The notes: a model not told the origin generated them from the sequence alone. A stretch of DNA of 64,000 nucleotides from Marivivens aquimaris (GCF_015220045.1 NZ_JADBGB010000001.1:2659001-2723000), one strand, 5' to 3'; shown: positions 10,664-20,406, counted from the stretch's first letter. A program made the numbers and translations.

Positions 10664-11788
10664 TCACACGCGCATCGGCATGACGACGTAGACGGCGCTG
10701 GTGTCGTTACCTTCGCGCATCAGAGTCGGATCGCCCGAAGAATTGAACATGAAGACAGCGTTCTCGCGGTCGACCTGGCTTGCGATTTCAAGGAGATACT
10801 TGGCGTTGAAGCCGATCTCGAGGCGCTCGTCACCGTAAGCGACGGCCAATTCTTCGGTCGCGGCACCGCTGTCGGGCGCGTTGACGGAGAGCACCAGACG
10901 GTCCTCGTCGAGCGACAGTTTCACGGCGCGGCTCCGCTCCGACGAGACGGTCGCAACGCGGTCGACGGCCTTGGCGAATTCGCTGGCGTCCACCTCGAGC
11001 TTGCGGGTGTTGCCTGCGGGGATCACGCGGCTGTAGTCGGGGAAGGTGCCGTCGATGACCTTGGAGGTCAGCGTCAGGTTCGGGGTCGCGAACCGGACCT
11101 TGGTTTCGGACACCGAAACCTCGATCTGCATCTCGTCGTCGTCCAGCAGCTTGCGCAGCTCGCCCACGGTTTTGCGCGGAACGATCACGCCCGGCATACC
11201 GGAGGCGCCTTCGGGGATGTCGGCATCGATGCGGGCCAGACGGTGACCGTCGGTGGCAACGCAGCGCAGAACCTTGCCGCCATCGCTATCGGCGACGTGC
11301 ATGTAAACGCCGTTGAGGTAGTAGCGGGTCTCTTCGGTCGAGATCGCGAACTTCGACTTGTCGAAGAGGCGACGCAGGACCGGCGCGGGGCAGGTGAAGC
11401 TGGTATCGTAGTCCGAGGACGCCATCACGGGGAAGTCGTCCTTGGGCAGGGTCGCGAGGCTGAAGTTCGAGCGGCCGGCCTCGATCGACAGGCGGCCCTT
11501 GTTGCCGTCTTCGGTCAGGGTCACGAGCGCGCCGTCGGGCAGCTTGCGGACAATCTCGTTCAGGGTGACGGCGGCCACAGTGGTGGAGCCCGCACGTTCG
11601 ACCTTGGCGTCGGCGCGATCAACGACTTCGATGTCGAGGTCGGTGGCGCGGAACATGACGGTATCGCCTTCGGCTTCGATCAGCACGTTGGCGAGGATCG
11701 GGATCGTGTTCCGACGTTCGACAACCGATTGTGCCTGCGCAACAGCCTTGAGAAGCGTTGCCCGTTCCATCGTGAATTTCATATCCAT
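10664..11788 (-). CDS. dnaN: DNA polymerase III sliding clamp (beta subunit)
   Basis: 374 residues, the ring-shaped processivity clamp. It starts MDMKFTMERATLLKAVAQAQ and ends with the typical VYVVMPMRV. The three-domain pattern is visible through NTIPILANVLIE (domain 1), TRYYLNGVYMHV with VATDGHRLA (domain 2) and FNAKYLLEIASQV (domain 3). It lies between dnaA and recF in the canonical order with a 106-bp leader. That leader contains a short CCCGAC/GTCGGG inverted repeat (11811-11824). Confidence 0.97.
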   Translation of the reverse strand: MDMKFTMERATLLKAVAQAQSVVERRNTIPILANVLIEAEGDTVMFRATDLDIEVVDRADAKVERAGSTTVAAVTLNEIVRKLPDGALVTLTEDGNKGRLSIEAGRSNFSLATLPKDDFPVMASSDYDTSFTCPAPVLRRLFDKSKFAISTEETRYYLNGVYMHVADSDGGKVLRCVATDGHRLARIDADIPEGASGMPGVIVPRKTVGELRKLLDDDEMQIEVSVSETKVRFATPNLTLTSKVIDGTFPDYSRVIPAGNTRKLEVDASEFAKAVDRVATVSSERSRAVKLSLDEDRLVLSVNAPDSGAATEELAVAYGDERLEIGFNAKYLLEIASQVDRENAVFMFNSSGDPTLMREGNDTSAVYVVMPMRV

Positions 11789-11894
11789 CGCTCCGCGTAC
11801 TTGATCGGACCCCGACAGGTCGGGAGGAAAACCCTACCCGTTTCAATCTGCTTCTCAAGCCCTAATAACAGTGTTTTAGCGAGTTTTCTTGCAG

Positions 11895-13325
11895 TTACGA
11901 CGACAGAGTGCGGCGCAGCAGCTCCAATTCATCCGAAAGCTGGCTGTCGGCCTCGCGAAGCTCGTCGATGCGGCGCACACCGTGCATGACGGTGGTGTGG
12001 TCGCGGCCACCGAACTTGCGGCCGATTTCCGGCAGAGAACGATTGGTGAGACGCTTTGCCAGCCACATGGCGACCTGACGCGGACGTGCGTAGGCACGCA
12101 GACGCTTGGGGCCGACGAGGTCGGACAGACGGATGTTGAAGTGTTCGGCCACGGCGCGCTGGATCTCGTCGATGGTAACGCGGCGGTCGGTGGATTTCAG
12201 CAGGTCGGCCAGACAATCCTGCGTCATGTCGAGGGTGATCGGCTTGCCGACCAGCGATGCCATGGCAAAGAGACGGTTCAGCGCGCCTTCGAGAACGCGC
12301 ACGTTCGACGAAATGCGATGCGCGAGAAATTCCAGAACGCCGTCCTCGATTTCGAGGCCGGGGAACTGCGAGTGGAACATCTCTGCCTTGGTTTGCAGGA
12401 TACCCATACGGAGTTCGAAGTCGGTCGGGTGCAGGTCAACGACAAGGCCACACTGAAGACGCGATTTGATGCGGTCTTCGAGGTCCTTGATCTCGCCCGG
12501 TGCGCGGTCGGCGGAGATGATGATCTGCTTGCGGGACTCAACTAGCGCGTTGAACGTATGGAAGAATTCTTCCTGCGTGGAGTCCTTGCCCGCGATAAAC
12601 TGGACGTCATCGACCATGAGCACGTCCACAGAGCGGAACATCTGTTTGAAGTCGATCATACGGCGGTCTTTGAGCGCCGAGATAAAGCGGTACATGAACT
12701 GCTCTGCCGACAGATAGACCACGTTGAGGTTCGGATCGCGGCGGCGAAGCTCATGAGCCACGGCGTGCATCAGGTGGGTCTTACCTAGACCGACGCCGCC
12801 ATAGAGGAAGAGCGGGTTGAAGGTGACGGGGCCACCTTCGGCAACGCGGCGGGCTGCGGCGTGCGCCAGCTCGTTCGGCTTGCCAACGACGAAGTTGTCG
12901 AAGGTATAGCGCGGGTCGAGCTGTGAATCCGGCAGCATACCGTCTTCGGCATAGGACGAACGCGCGGCAGGTGCGCTATCGGTTTTCGTCTTGGCCGATT
13001 TGGTCGGTGCAGTGGGAGCGGCTTGTTTTGACATGGCAGGGCGCATCGCGGCAGCCGTCGGGCGAATGCGGAACGACAGGCGTTCGGCGGGCACATCGAG
13101 GCGGCGGAACAGATACAGGATCTGGTCAGCGTAATTCTGCGTGACGTAGTTGCCATAGAAAGAGGTCGGCGCGACGAACTGGGCGACGCCATCCGAAACT
13201 TCTACGAATTCCAGCGGTTCAATCCAGTTGGCGAAGTTTCCTGCCCCAATCGTGTTCCTGAGGGTTTCGCAAATATTGCCCCAGAGTTCTTTTGTCATTT
13301 CCTGCCTGTCCATTTCGGTCGTCAC
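11895..13325 (-). CDS. dnaA: Chromosomal replication initiator DnaA
   Basis: 476 residues. Domain I (ELWGNICETLRNTIGAGNFANWIEPLEF) is followed by a low-complexity Ala/Pro/Thr/Lys linker. The AAA+ domain has Walker A YGGVGLGKTHL and Walker B VLMVDDVQFIAGK. Domain IV carries the DnaA-box reading signature GRDHTTVMHGVRRI. The GTG at 13325 gives the longest product. An internal ATG nine codons later has an AGGCAGGAA sequence directly before it and would give MTKELWG, close to the usual N-terminus, so the start is uncertain. Upstream lies the 550-bp spacer to rpsT. Confidence 0.97.
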   Translation of the reverse strand: MTTEMDRQEMTKELWGNICETLRNTIGAGNFANWIEPLEFVEVSDGVAQFVAPTSFYGNYVTQNYADQILYLFRRLDVPAERLSFRIRPTAAAMRPAMSKQAAPTAPTKSAKTKTDSAPAARSSYAEDGMLPDSQLDPRYTFDNFVVGKPNELAHAAARRVAEGGPVTFNPLFLYGGVGLGKTHLMHAVAHELRRRDPNLNVVYLSAEQFMYRFISALKDRRMIDFKQMFRSVDVLMVDDVQFIAGKDSTQEEFFHTFNALVESRKQIIISADRAPGEIKDLEDRIKSRLQCGLVVDLHPTDFELRMGILQTKAEMFHSQFPGLEIEDGVLEFLAHRISSNVRVLEGALNRLFAMASLVGKPITLDMTQDCLADLLKSTDRRVTIDEIQRAVAEHFNIRLSDLVGPKRLRAYARPRQVAMWLAKRLTNRSLPEIGRKFGGRDHTTVMHGVRRIDELREADSQLSDELELLRRTLSS

Positions 13326-13810
13326 GTCTTCTTTGTGCGAGCGGGTTGCCCAACCCCTTCACATCGAACCGTAAGGACAAAAAGAGCTGCTGCTCGCCTG
13401 ACTCCCACACCAGGCGACCATGTCGCATTCTATGTCACTTACAGGTGGCCATCGGCGTACTGATGCCGGCCTCGTACTTTACAAAACGGGGGCGTTGCCA
13501 TCGGGTTAGACCCGATTGCAGACAAGCAACGACCGTTGGCCCGCTACATAGCCTGTAGCGGCACCGTAGGATCGTATGGTCTTAGCGCGTAGAGAGTGTA
13601 TCGCACGTTAAGGTTGAACCACGTGCGAACCCAATCACCGGCTTTCACCTGCTCCCCCAGGAACGATGTGAATCGCCTCGTGAAGTTAGCAACGGGGTAT
13701 AATCCCCTCAACACAACAACGATCTTGACTCTGGCTTTGGGCAAAAAGAATCTCTGCGCGCCTTAAAAACAAGGCTGAGCGAAAGTATAGGGTGGCACGA
13801 TAGCCACAAA
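13326..13810. other. dnaA-rpsT intergenic region with short hairpins, no convincing gene
   Basis: The longest spacer in the window. It contains TCGGGT-TAG-ACCCGA (13501-13515), the perfect 8-bp stem CCGCTACA-TAGCC-TGTAGCGG (13541-13561), and GGGG-TATAAT-CCCC (13694-13707). There are four GANTC sites, the CcrM methylation target (13400, 13670, 13727, 13748). I found no consensus DnaA box (TTATCCACA) and no tRNA. A 66-codon leftward frame (13544-13744) lacks any recognisable feature. The region should hold the dnaA promoter. It might hold an origin, a leader RNA or a small RNA, but nothing proves this. Confidence 0.5.
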
Positions 13811-13838
13811 AAAAACGCACCCGATTTGGGTGCGTTTT
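13811..13838 (-). terminator. rho-independent terminator of rpsT
   Basis: An 11-bp stem (AAAACGCACCC pairing with GGGTGCGTTTT) with a GATTT loop. Read on the minus strand it is followed by a run of eight T. It lies 44 bp beyond the rpsT stop codon and is a textbook intrinsic terminator. Confidence 0.88.
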
Positions 13839-13881
13839 GTTCCCCTTGTATCAAGGGAAATTCACCGTTCTGTGAACAGAA

Positions 13882-14145
13882 TCAAGCCAGTGCTTTTACA
13901 CGCGATGCGAGACGCGAGATCTTGCGCGAAGCGGTGTTCTTGTGAACAACGCCCTTGGTGACGCCGCGCATCAGTTCCGGCTGAGCAGCCTTCAGAGCGG
14001 CAGCAGCAGCAGCCTGATCGCCCGATGCGATGGCTTCTTCGACTTTGCGGAGGTAGGTGCGGATGCGCGAACGGCGCATCTTGTTGACTGCGAAGCGGCG
14101 TTCGTTCTGACGTGCGCGCTTTTTGGACTGGGGCGTGTTTGCCAT
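13882..14145 (-). CDS. rpsT: 30S ribosomal protein S20
   Basis: 87 residues, highly basic and helical, binding 16S rRNA in the small subunit. The N-terminus [17 protein letters not shown] and the motifs [15 protein letters not shown] and [19 protein letters not shown] are diagnostic. It is transcribed leftward as a single gene with its own terminator, and an AAGGGAAGA ribosome-binding site precedes the ATG. Its position next to dnaA is common in this family. Confidence 0.97.
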   Translation of the reverse strand: MANTPQSKKRARQNERRFAVNKMRRSRIRTYLRKVEEAIASGDQAAAAAALKAAQPELMRGVTKGVVHKNTASRKISRLASRVKALA

Positions 14146-14267
14146 GTTCGTCTTCCCTTTCGAGGGGTCCGCGGGGGACCATCAATAGAATATCGTTAGC
14201 GCAACGGGCCCCACCGGGTTTTACGAACCGGCTGATTCTGGCCTAGCGGGCCTCACGCGCATGTATC

Positions 14268-14292
14268 GGGCGGCGTTTAATGCCCGCCGCCC
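14268..14292 (-). terminator. Stem-loop downstream of the enoyl-CoA hydratase gene
   Basis: An 8-bp GGGCGGCG/CGCCGCCC stem around a 9-nt loop, 16 bp beyond the stop codon. No T run follows on the minus strand, so this may stabilise the mRNA end rather than act as a strong intrinsic terminator. Confidence 0.4.
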
Positions 14293-14307
14293 TAAAAGGC
14301 AAGTGTT

Positions 14308-15084
14308 TTAGCGGTCGCGGAACTGCGGCTCGCGTTTCTCGAGGAAAGCGGCCATGCCTTCCTTCTGATCTTCGGTCGCAAAGAGCGAGTAGAAGATCGC
14401 ACGCTCGTAGGCGAGACCGTCTTCGAGCGGCACTTCGTATGCGCGGTTCACGCAGTCCTTCGCAGCGGCGGCAGCCAGCAGCGATTTCTCTGCGATTTTC
14501 TCGGCAGCCGACGCGACTTCTTCTTTCAGCTTTTTGAGCGGAACGACGCGGGATACGAGGCCCGAACGCTCGGCTTCTTCGGCATCCATGAAGCGACCGG
14601 TCAGGTGCATGTCCATCGATTTGGACTTGCCAACGTAGCGGGTCAGACGCTGGGTGCCGCCGATACCGGCGATGACGCCGAGGTTGATCTCGGGCTGGCC
14701 GAATTTAGCGTTGTCAGCGGCGATGATGAAATCGCACATCATGGCCAGTTCGCAACCGCCGCCCAGCGCGTAGCCGGCTACAGCAGCCACGATCGGCTTT
14801 TTGATGTTGTTGAAGCGCTCGCCTTCGGTGGCAAAGAACTTCTCGGTGTACATATCGACGAAAGACTTCTTCGACATTTCCGAAATATCGGCGCCAGCGG
14901 CAAATGCCTTCTCGGAGCCGGTGATGACGATGCAGCGCACCTTCTCATTCTGGTCGGCAGCTTCGAGCGCCGAACACAGTTCGCCCAAAAGCTGGGAGTT
15001 GAGAGCGTTGAGAGCCTCGGGTCGGTTCAGGGTAATCGTGGCGACATACGCCTGAACGTCCACGATGATCGTCTCGTAAGCCAT
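14308..15084 (-). CDS. Enoyl-CoA hydratase (crotonase family)
   Basis: 258 residues. Crotonase-fold enzymes hydrate trans-2-enoyl-CoA to 3-hydroxyacyl-CoA in fatty-acid or amino-acid oxidation. The oxyanion-hole segments [11 protein letters not shown] and [15 protein letters not shown] are visible, with the catalytic glutamates in GGGCELAM and [10 protein letters not shown]. That Glu/Glu pair supports a true short-chain hydratase rather than an isomerase or ligase-type member. The gene is followed upstream by mutM in the same direction, 63 bp away. This crotonase-mutM-ubiE-ubiB neighbourhood is typical of Rhodobacteraceae as I recall it. Confidence 0.88.
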   Translation of the reverse strand: MAYETIIVDVQAYVATITLNRPEALNALNSQLLGELCSALEAADQNEKVRCIVITGSEKAFAAGADISEMSKKSFVDMYTEKFFATEGERFNNIKKPIVAAVAGYALGGGCELAMMCDFIIAADNAKFGQPEINLGVIAGIGGTQRLTRYVGKSKSMDMHLTGRFMDAEEAERSGLVSRVVPLKKLKEEVASAAEKIAEKSLLAAAAAKDCVNRAYEVPLEDGLAYERAIFYSLFATEDQKEGMAAFLEKREPQFRDR

Positions 15085-15147
15085 GAGCAGCCTCGGTAGC
15101 GGTTAACTTGAAACCAAGTGCTTAACACCGAGCCACGGGCGATCAAG

Positions 15148-15999
15148 CTATCTTTGGCATTGCGGACAGTGAAACGTCGACCTACCGCTTTGGGCGAATC
15201 GCTCGATTTTGCTTTGGCATCCGTCGGTTAGGCATGATTCACCCTCCCTGTCGTACACCTTGAAAGTGTGTTGGAAATACCCCAGTTCTCCGTCCGCTTG
15301 GCGGTAGTCGCGTAAAGACGAACCGCCTGCTTCTATAGCATCTGCCAAAACTTCGCGTATCAGCGGCACGAGTCCCGCGACCTCATGTTGGGTCAGGCTT
15401 CCTGCGAGGCGAGTGGGGGCGATTCCCGCGCGGTAGAGCACTTCGCAGACGTAGATATTGCCCAGACCAGCGACGATTTTCTGGTCAAGGAGCGCGGTCT
15501 TGATCGGAGATTTGCGGCCCGCCAGCCGCTCCACCAGATAGGATTCGTTGAAGTCGTTGCCGAAGGGCTCCGGCCCGATTCCCTTGAGCAGCCAGTGTTC
15601 CGCCTGCGCCTCGGTCGCCATCAGGTCCATCGCGCCGAAACGGCGGGCATCGTTGAAGGTGACGCGCGCGCCGTTCTCCATGTCAAAGACCACATGATCA
15701 TGCTTCGCCGGCGTCGGGTGCGGATGATGGAATTCACCGATCGTGTGACCCGACACCGTCATGCGGCCCGACATGCCGAGGTGGATCAGCAGCGTCTCAC
15801 CACTATCGAGGTCCGCGAGGATGTATTTCGACCGGCGGCGCAGCGCGTTGATGCGCTTGCCTGTCAGTCGCTCCGCCATGTTTTCAGGAAACGGCCAGCG
15901 CAGATCGGGGCGGTTCACCGCGGCATTGGAAATCAGGGCGCCTTCCATCGCGGGAAGGAGACCTTTGCGGACGGTTTCAACTTCGGGAAGTTCGGGCAT
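15148..15999 (-). CDS. mutM: Formamidopyrimidine-DNA glycosylase
   Basis: 283 residues, bifunctional glycosylase/AP lyase that removes 8-oxoguanine and other oxidised purines. The mature N-terminus [13 protein letters not shown] supplies the catalytic Pro and Glu. The C-terminus has the zinc finger C-x4-C-x16-C-x2-C (CLTDGC and HCPQC). The start codon was fixed by the invariant MPELPEVE; the longer upstream frame is not coding. It is divergent from ubiE across a 184-bp spacer. Confidence 0.96.
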   Translation of the reverse strand: MPELPEVETVRKGLLPAMEGALISNAAVNRPDLRWPFPENMAERLTGKRINALRRRSKYILADLDSGETLLIHLGMSGRMTVSGHTIGEFHHPHPTPAKHDHVVFDMENGARVTFNDARRFGAMDLMATEAQAEHWLLKGIGPEPFGNDFNESYLVERLAGRKSPIKTALLDQKIVAGLGNIYVCEVLYRAGIAPTRLAGSLTQHEVAGLVPLIREVLADAIEAGGSSLRDYRQADGELGYFQHTFKVYDREGESCLTDGCQSKIERFAQSGRSTFHCPQCQR

Positions 16000-16183
16000 C
16001 TGGACCTTTCTAGACCTGTCGGACCTTAAATCGGGCCAAGTGGTGCCGATTTTCAAGCCCCGCAGCATTTGACGCGGGGCATGGGACGCCACATCTACGT
16101 GATGGATGCGGCACAAAGGGGGTTTGTCACCACCCCTGAAAGATTATAACCCGTCCCCGACCATCAGAAGGCTTATGTGCGAC

Positions 16184-16936
16184 ATGACCGAGACCCCCGA
16201 AAACACCACTCACTTCGGTTTCCAAACCGTCAAGGAAGAGGAAAAGGCCGGAAAGGTCCAAGGCGTCTTCACCTCGGTCGCCTCGAAATACGACATCATG
16301 AACGACGTGATGAGCGTCGGCATCCACCGCGTCTGGAAGGACGCGATGATGGACTGGCTGGCTCCGCGCGGCGGTCAGAAGTTGCTCGACGTGGCTGGCG
16401 GCACCGGTGACATCTCGTTCCGTTTCCTCAAGCGGGCTGGCTACGGCCACGCCACCGTTTGCGATCTGACCGAGTCGATGCTGGTCGAAGGCCGCAAGCG
16501 CGCCGAAGCCGAAAGCATGGCCGAGAGCCTTGATTGGGTGGTCGGCGACGCGATGAAGCTGCCCTTCGCGAATAACACCTTCGACGTTTACACCATCAGC
16601 TTCGGCATCCGTAACGTGACCCGCCCGCAGGAGGCGCTGAACGAGGCGTACCGCGTGCTGAAACCCGGTGGTCGCCTGATGGTGCTGGAGTTCAGCCAGA
16701 TCCCGAACGACATGCTTCAGAAGATGTACGACCTCTATTCGTTCAACGTCATCCCGCGCATGGGCAAGGTGATCGCGGGCGATAGCGAGAGCTACCAGTA
16801 CCTCGTGGAATCAATCCGCAACTTCCCCGATCAGGAAACCTTCCTCGGCATGGTGAAGAACGCGGGCTTCGAGAACGCCAAATACCGCAACCTGTCGATG
16901 GGCATCGCCTGCCTGCACTCCGGCTGGAAAATCTGA
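16184..16936 (+). CDS. ubiE: Ubiquinone/menaquinone C-methyltransferase UbiE
   Basis: 250 residues, SAM-dependent methyltransferase for ring C-methylation in ubiquinone synthesis. The SAM motif [14 protein letters not shown] and the UbiE signatures [17 protein letters not shown] and [27 protein letters not shown] are intact. The start ATG follows CGAC and an AGAAGG ribosome-binding site. An ATG three codons earlier (16175) is possible but too close to that site. The stop shares its last base with the ubiB ATG (TGATG), so the pair is coupled. Confidence 0.95.
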   Translation: MTETPENTTHFGFQTVKEEEKAGKVQGVFTSVASKYDIMNDVMSVGIHRVWKDAMMDWLAPRGGQKLLDVAGGTGDISFRFLKRAGYGHATVCDLTESMLVEGRKRAEAESMAESLDWVVGDAMKLPFANNTFDVYTISFGIRNVTRPQEALNEAYRVLKPGGRLMVLEFSQIPNDMLQKMYDLYSFNVIPRMGKVIAGDSESYQYLVESIRNFPDQETFLGMVKNAGFENAKYRNLSMGIACLHSGWKI

Positions 16937-18471
16937 TGCGCGGCCCCCACAATATCTGGCGCCTGATCCGTACCGGCGCGACGCTCGAACGCGCTGGCGC
17001 GATGAACCATGCGCTCGACGCCTTTGAGGCCGGTCCGCTGCTGCGCGCTGTGGCCCGCACGCTGGCGTTTCCGTTCCGCTGGCTCGGCTACAAGGGTGAC
17101 CCGTCGCTGCCGCCCGTGTCGCGTGCGCTGACGGCGCTGGGCCCTGCCTACATCAAGTTCGGCCAGATCATGTCGACCCGCCCCGACGTGGTCGGTCCCG
17201 AGATGGCGAACGAACTGCGCGTCCTCCAAGACGCCCTGCCCCCCTTCCCCGTGGCGATCGCCAAGGAAGAAGTCGAGCGCGAGCTGGGCATCAAGGTCGA
17301 CGACGTATTCTCCGAATTCTCTGCCCCTGTGGCTGCCGCGTCCATCGCGCAGGTCCACAAGGCGGTGCTGAAAGACACCGGTGCGGAAGTCGCCGTAAAA
17401 GTCCTCCGCCCCGGAGTGGAGAAGGCGTTCCGCAAGGATATCGACGCGTTCTACTTCGCCGCGCAGATGGTCGAATTCCTATCCCCGTCATCGCGCCGCC
17501 TGCGCCCGATGGAGGTGATCCGCCACTTCGATGGCGTGGTTCAAGGCGAATTGGACCTGCGGCTCGAAGCCTCCGGCGCATCCGAATTCGAAGCCAATAC
17601 CGCGGGCGATGCGGGCTTCTCTGTCCCGCCCGTATTCTGGCACCTGTCCTCCCGCCGCGTCATGACGCTGGGCTGGGTCGAGGGCGTCGGCTCCGGCGAT
17701 AACGACGCGATTGACACCGCCGGACATGACCGTGCCCGCCTCGGTGCCCGCGTTCTGGAGCTGTTTCTGCTCCACGCGCTGCGCGACGGTTTCTTCCACG
17801 CCGACATGCATCAGGGCAACCTGAAGATCGGCGAGAACGGCGACATAATTGCCTATGACTTTGGAATCATGGGCAGAATTGATGAATATACACGGCGTGT
17901 ATACGCGGAAATTCTGTTCGGTTTCATCCGCCGCGATTATCGCCGCGTGGCCGAGGTGCACTTTGAAGCGGGCTATGTTCCCGCCAATCAGGACATGGAC
18001 GAATTCGCCCGCGCGCTGCGTGCGGTGGGCGAGCCGATCTTTGGGATGGACGCCTCGCGCATTTCGATGGGCCGCCTGCTGTCGTACCTGTTCGAGGTCA
18101 CCGAACGCTTCGGCATGCAGACCCGTACCGAGCTGATCCTGCTGCAACGCACCATGGTCGTGGTCGAAGGTGTGGCCCGTTCGCTCGATCCGCACATCAA
18201 CATCTGGGAAGTCGCACAGCCTATCGTCGAAGACTACATCAAGGAAAGCATCGGCCCCAAGGCCGTCATCCGCGACCTGTCCCGCACCGCGCTGGTCCTC
18301 GCCCGCTTTGGCCCTCGTCTGCCCGAACTTGCGCAGGCGGCATTGGTGAAGCAGGGCCATAATTCCGGCGACGATGAAGAGAACAATCACCGCCACGGCT
18401 GGTGGTTCGTCGGCGGCGCTGCGGTGTCGGGTCTGGTGATCTGGCTTCTTGCGCTGTCTGGCGCGTTTTAA
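16936..18471 (+). CDS. ubiB: Ubiquinone biosynthesis kinase-like protein UbiB
   Basis: 511 residues, ABC1/ADCK-type atypical kinase-like ATPase needed for ubiquinone assembly at the inner membrane. The KxGQ motif is present (YIKFGQIMSTRPDVV), as are AAASIAQVHKA, the glutamate-rich loop, and the catalytic-like HADMHQGNLKI and IAYDFGIMGRI. A C-terminal hydrophobic pair of helices (VGGAAVSGLVIWLLALSGAF) anchors it to the membrane. In related genomes coaBC and dut usually follow ubiB. Here the stop codon overlaps flgD of the flagellar locus by 4 nt tail-to-tail. Confidence 0.95.
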   Translation: MRGPHNIWRLIRTGATLERAGAMNHALDAFEAGPLLRAVARTLAFPFRWLGYKGDPSLPPVSRALTALGPAYIKFGQIMSTRPDVVGPEMANELRVLQDALPPFPVAIAKEEVERELGIKVDDVFSEFSAPVAAASIAQVHKAVLKDTGAEVAVKVLRPGVEKAFRKDIDAFYFAAQMVEFLSPSSRRLRPMEVIRHFDGVVQGELDLRLEASGASEFEANTAGDAGFSVPPVFWHLSSRRVMTLGWVEGVGSGDNDAIDTAGHDRARLGARVLELFLLHALRDGFFHADMHQGNLKIGENGDIIAYDFGIMGRIDEYTRRVYAEILFGFIRRDYRRVAEVHFEAGYVPANQDMDEFARALRAVGEPIFGMDASRISMGRLLSYLFEVTERFGMQTRTELILLQRTMVVVEGVARSLDPHINIWEVAQPIVEDYIKESIGPKAVIRDLSRTALVLARFGPRLPELAQAALVKQGHNSGDDEENNHRHGWWFVGGAAVSGLVIWLLALSGAF

Positions 18472-19085
18472 CTTCTGAGACCACTGATCGAGGCGGCGGG
18501 CGCTGTTCCGCCGCTCTCGAACACGAGCAACGGCCCGCTGGCGTCGCTGCGCACCTCTACCACCCGCGCATAGACCGACGCTGTTGTGGTCGCGGTCTGG
18601 GTGTCCCCTTCATACGATTCGAGCGCAAAGCTGTAGGTGCCTGGTGCCTTGCCGCTCCAGTCGATCGTGCTGCCGCCCACGCTCACGGGCATCCGCTGCA
18701 CCTCGAACCCATCCGCATCCCTGACCACAAGGTCCGCGCTGTCCGCGCCCGTTGCGGCGGGCGGGATTTCGACGGTGATCGGCGTGTTCGCGTAGGTCGC
18801 CGTAGTCGGCGCGAGGACTTCTTTGCCCACCATCCCCGCGAAATCGGCCAGCGAGGCAGAGGCCATCAGGTCGGACAGCCCGGTGAGAAGATCGTTGGTC
18901 ATGACCTGCTGTTCTACCGCCGAGAACGTCGCCAATTGTACAGCATAGTCCGACGGATCAGTCGGGTTCAGCGGGTCCTGATTCTGGAGCTGGACCGTAA
19001 ACATCTTGAGAAACGTATCAAAATCCGACCCGATCTTGGAGCGGGCGGATGGCGTCGTGGGCGTGGTGGCCGAAGTGACTTCCAT
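18468..19085 (-). CDS. flgD: Flagellar hook capping protein FlgD
   Basis: 205 residues, the scaffold that caps the growing hook and directs FlgE polymerisation. The N-terminal FlgD signature is clear: DFDTFLKMFTVQLQNQDPLNP followed by SDYAVQLATFSAVEQQ. The C-terminal half is a tudor/Fn3-like beta domain with PGTYSFALESY. The stop codon overlaps the ubiB stop on the other strand. It lies 9 bp after fliK in the same direction, so fliK-flgD form an operon for hook assembly and length control. Confidence 0.93.
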   Translation of the reverse strand: MEVTSATTPTTPSARSKIGSDFDTFLKMFTVQLQNQDPLNPTDPSDYAVQLATFSAVEQQVMTNDLLTGLSDLMASASLADFAGMVGKEVLAPTTATYANTPITVEIPPAATGADSADLVVRDADGFEVQRMPVSVGGSTIDWSGKAPGTYSFALESYEGDTQTATTTASVYARVVEVRSDASGPLLVFESGGTAPAASISGLRS

Positions 19086-19094
19086 TGGGGTCTC

Positions 19095-20312
19095 CTAAAT
19101 CCGGATGTCGATACCGGTCGTGATGCTTGGCCGCTCTTGAGGCGCGTCATCGTGGTGATTTTCGGGCGCCCTTTGCTGGCGTTTCTGCCGATCGCCGCGC
19201 GCTTCGACGTTCACCGACAGGCTGGCAAACCCGCTGCGCACCATCTCGTCACTCAGCACCGGCAGCGCGCGCTGAACCGGCTCGATCATCTGCCGCTCGG
19301 TCGTGACGGTAACGACGGCGGTGTCGTCGGCGGTCTCGATCCTGAGCTTCACGGGCGCGTCCTTACCCTGCGGGATGTCGACTTCGATCACGTCGGCAGT
19401 TTCCGACGCGATGACGACGCCGGATTCGTCGGAGGTCGCGGCACGAAGGGGGGCAATGTCGGGGGTGGCGGGCACCTCGGTGCGCTGTGTGGGCGGCTCG
19501 GACGTTTTGATTGGCTGGGGGGCGGATAGTAGGCCCGAAGCCGTTTGGGGAGAGTCTCGTTCGCGAGGGGCGGCAGGCGGGGTATCGGCGCTGGAGCCCT
19601 CAGTTGCTTTTGGAGTGGCGGCCTCAACGTATTCCGTCTGCCTCTCGGCCATTTGGGGCCCCGATTCGAAATGGTCAGGTGCCGGCACAACGGATGGCCC
19701 TTCAGCTTGAGCGGTTTCGACTTGGGTCATCTTTTTGGCAGACAGCGCTGTGTCGGTCTGGACTTCAGACCTGTCCACCGACTGCGTTGCGATCGTTGTG
19801 TTCGCCTCAGGTGTTTGCGGCGGCGCAACCCTATCCGGAATTGGCGGTTCAGTGATTGAGGGTGCATCGACAGTTGCCTCAGCATTTTCACGCGGTTTCG
19901 GCTCCTTGGCTGGCTCTGCTCTGTTCGCCGGTGGCTCATCGCTGCACTGCCGAGTGGGGACTTCAGTCAACAGTTGTGGCTGTTTGGAATCCGGCGTTGG
20001 TGTCAGTTCGCGGTTAGCCTGTGTGACTTCGACCACCGGCAACTCAGTGACCTCTGGCTCTTCCACCAAGATATCGCCACTTGGGCTTTCGATAGACACT
20101 TCGGGTACTTCCGCCTCTTCGACCGGCCCCGCTTCGAACTGCTCAACATCGACTTCGGCCGCAGCCTCAGGAATAGGCACAGGCTCTTTGACCAACACCA
20201 TTCCCTGCGACACTTCGGCAAAAACCACTGCGAACTCCGCGCCGCTGTCGACGGGCGGGGCAGTCGAGGGAATCGGGCAAATCGGCAGGTCTGGGATCTG
20301 AAACGGAATCAT
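19095..20312 (-). CDS. fliK: Flagellar hook-length control protein FliK
   Basis: 405 residues. The first 290 or so are low-complexity, rich in Pro, Glu, Thr and Ala, as expected of the secreted ruler part. The last 110 resemble the FliK C-terminal domain (VDIPQGKDAPVKLRIETADDTAVVTVTTERQ, then QRALPVLSDEMVRSGFASLSVNV), which talks to FlhB to switch export specificity. Sequence similarity in the N-terminal part is not expected, so the call rests on the C-terminal pattern and on the neighbour flgD. The gene is divergent from flgJ. Confidence 0.82.
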   Translation of the reverse strand: MIPFQIPDLPICPIPSTAPPVDSGAEFAVVFAEVSQGMVLVKEPVPIPEAAAEVDVEQFEAGPVEEAEVPEVSIESPSGDILVEEPEVTELPVVEVTQANRELTPTPDSKQPQLLTEVPTRQCSDEPPANRAEPAKEPKPRENAEATVDAPSITEPPIPDRVAPPQTPEANTTIATQSVDRSEVQTDTALSAKKMTQVETAQAEGPSVVPAPDHFESGPQMAERQTEYVEAATPKATEGSSADTPPAAPRERDSPQTASGLLSAPQPIKTSEPPTQRTEVPATPDIAPLRAATSDESGVVIASETADVIEVDIPQGKDAPVKLRIETADDTAVVTVTTERQMIEPVQRALPVLSDEMVRSGFASLSVNVEARGDRQKRQQRAPENHHDDAPQERPSITTGIDIRI

Positions 20313-20351
20313 CGGGGCTCCTGTGGCTCCCGATTTGATAGCCGATGAAAC

Positions 20352-20366
20352 TTACCGAATATTTAC
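20352..20366. promoter_or_regulatory. Weak CtrA-like site between fliK and flgJ
   Basis: TTAC-CGAATAT-TTAC, six of eight positions of TTAA-N7-TTAA. It sits in the 94-bp divergent spacer. By itself weak, but it fits the series of better sites at the other flagellar divergons. Confidence 0.3.
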
Positions 20367-20406
20367 CGCCGCGTTTCATGCTCGCTCTGACAACAAAGGA
20401 GCAACC

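Noticed and set aside
13544..13744. 66-codon leftward frame in the dnaA-rpsT spacer
   Set aside because: It has no ribosome-binding site and no recognisable motif, and it runs through two of the hairpins.
13326..13881. Chromosome origin (oriC)
   Set aside because: The dnaA neighbourhood invited it, but I found no consensus DnaA box cluster or clear AT-rich unwinding element. In several alphaproteobacteria the origin is elsewhere.
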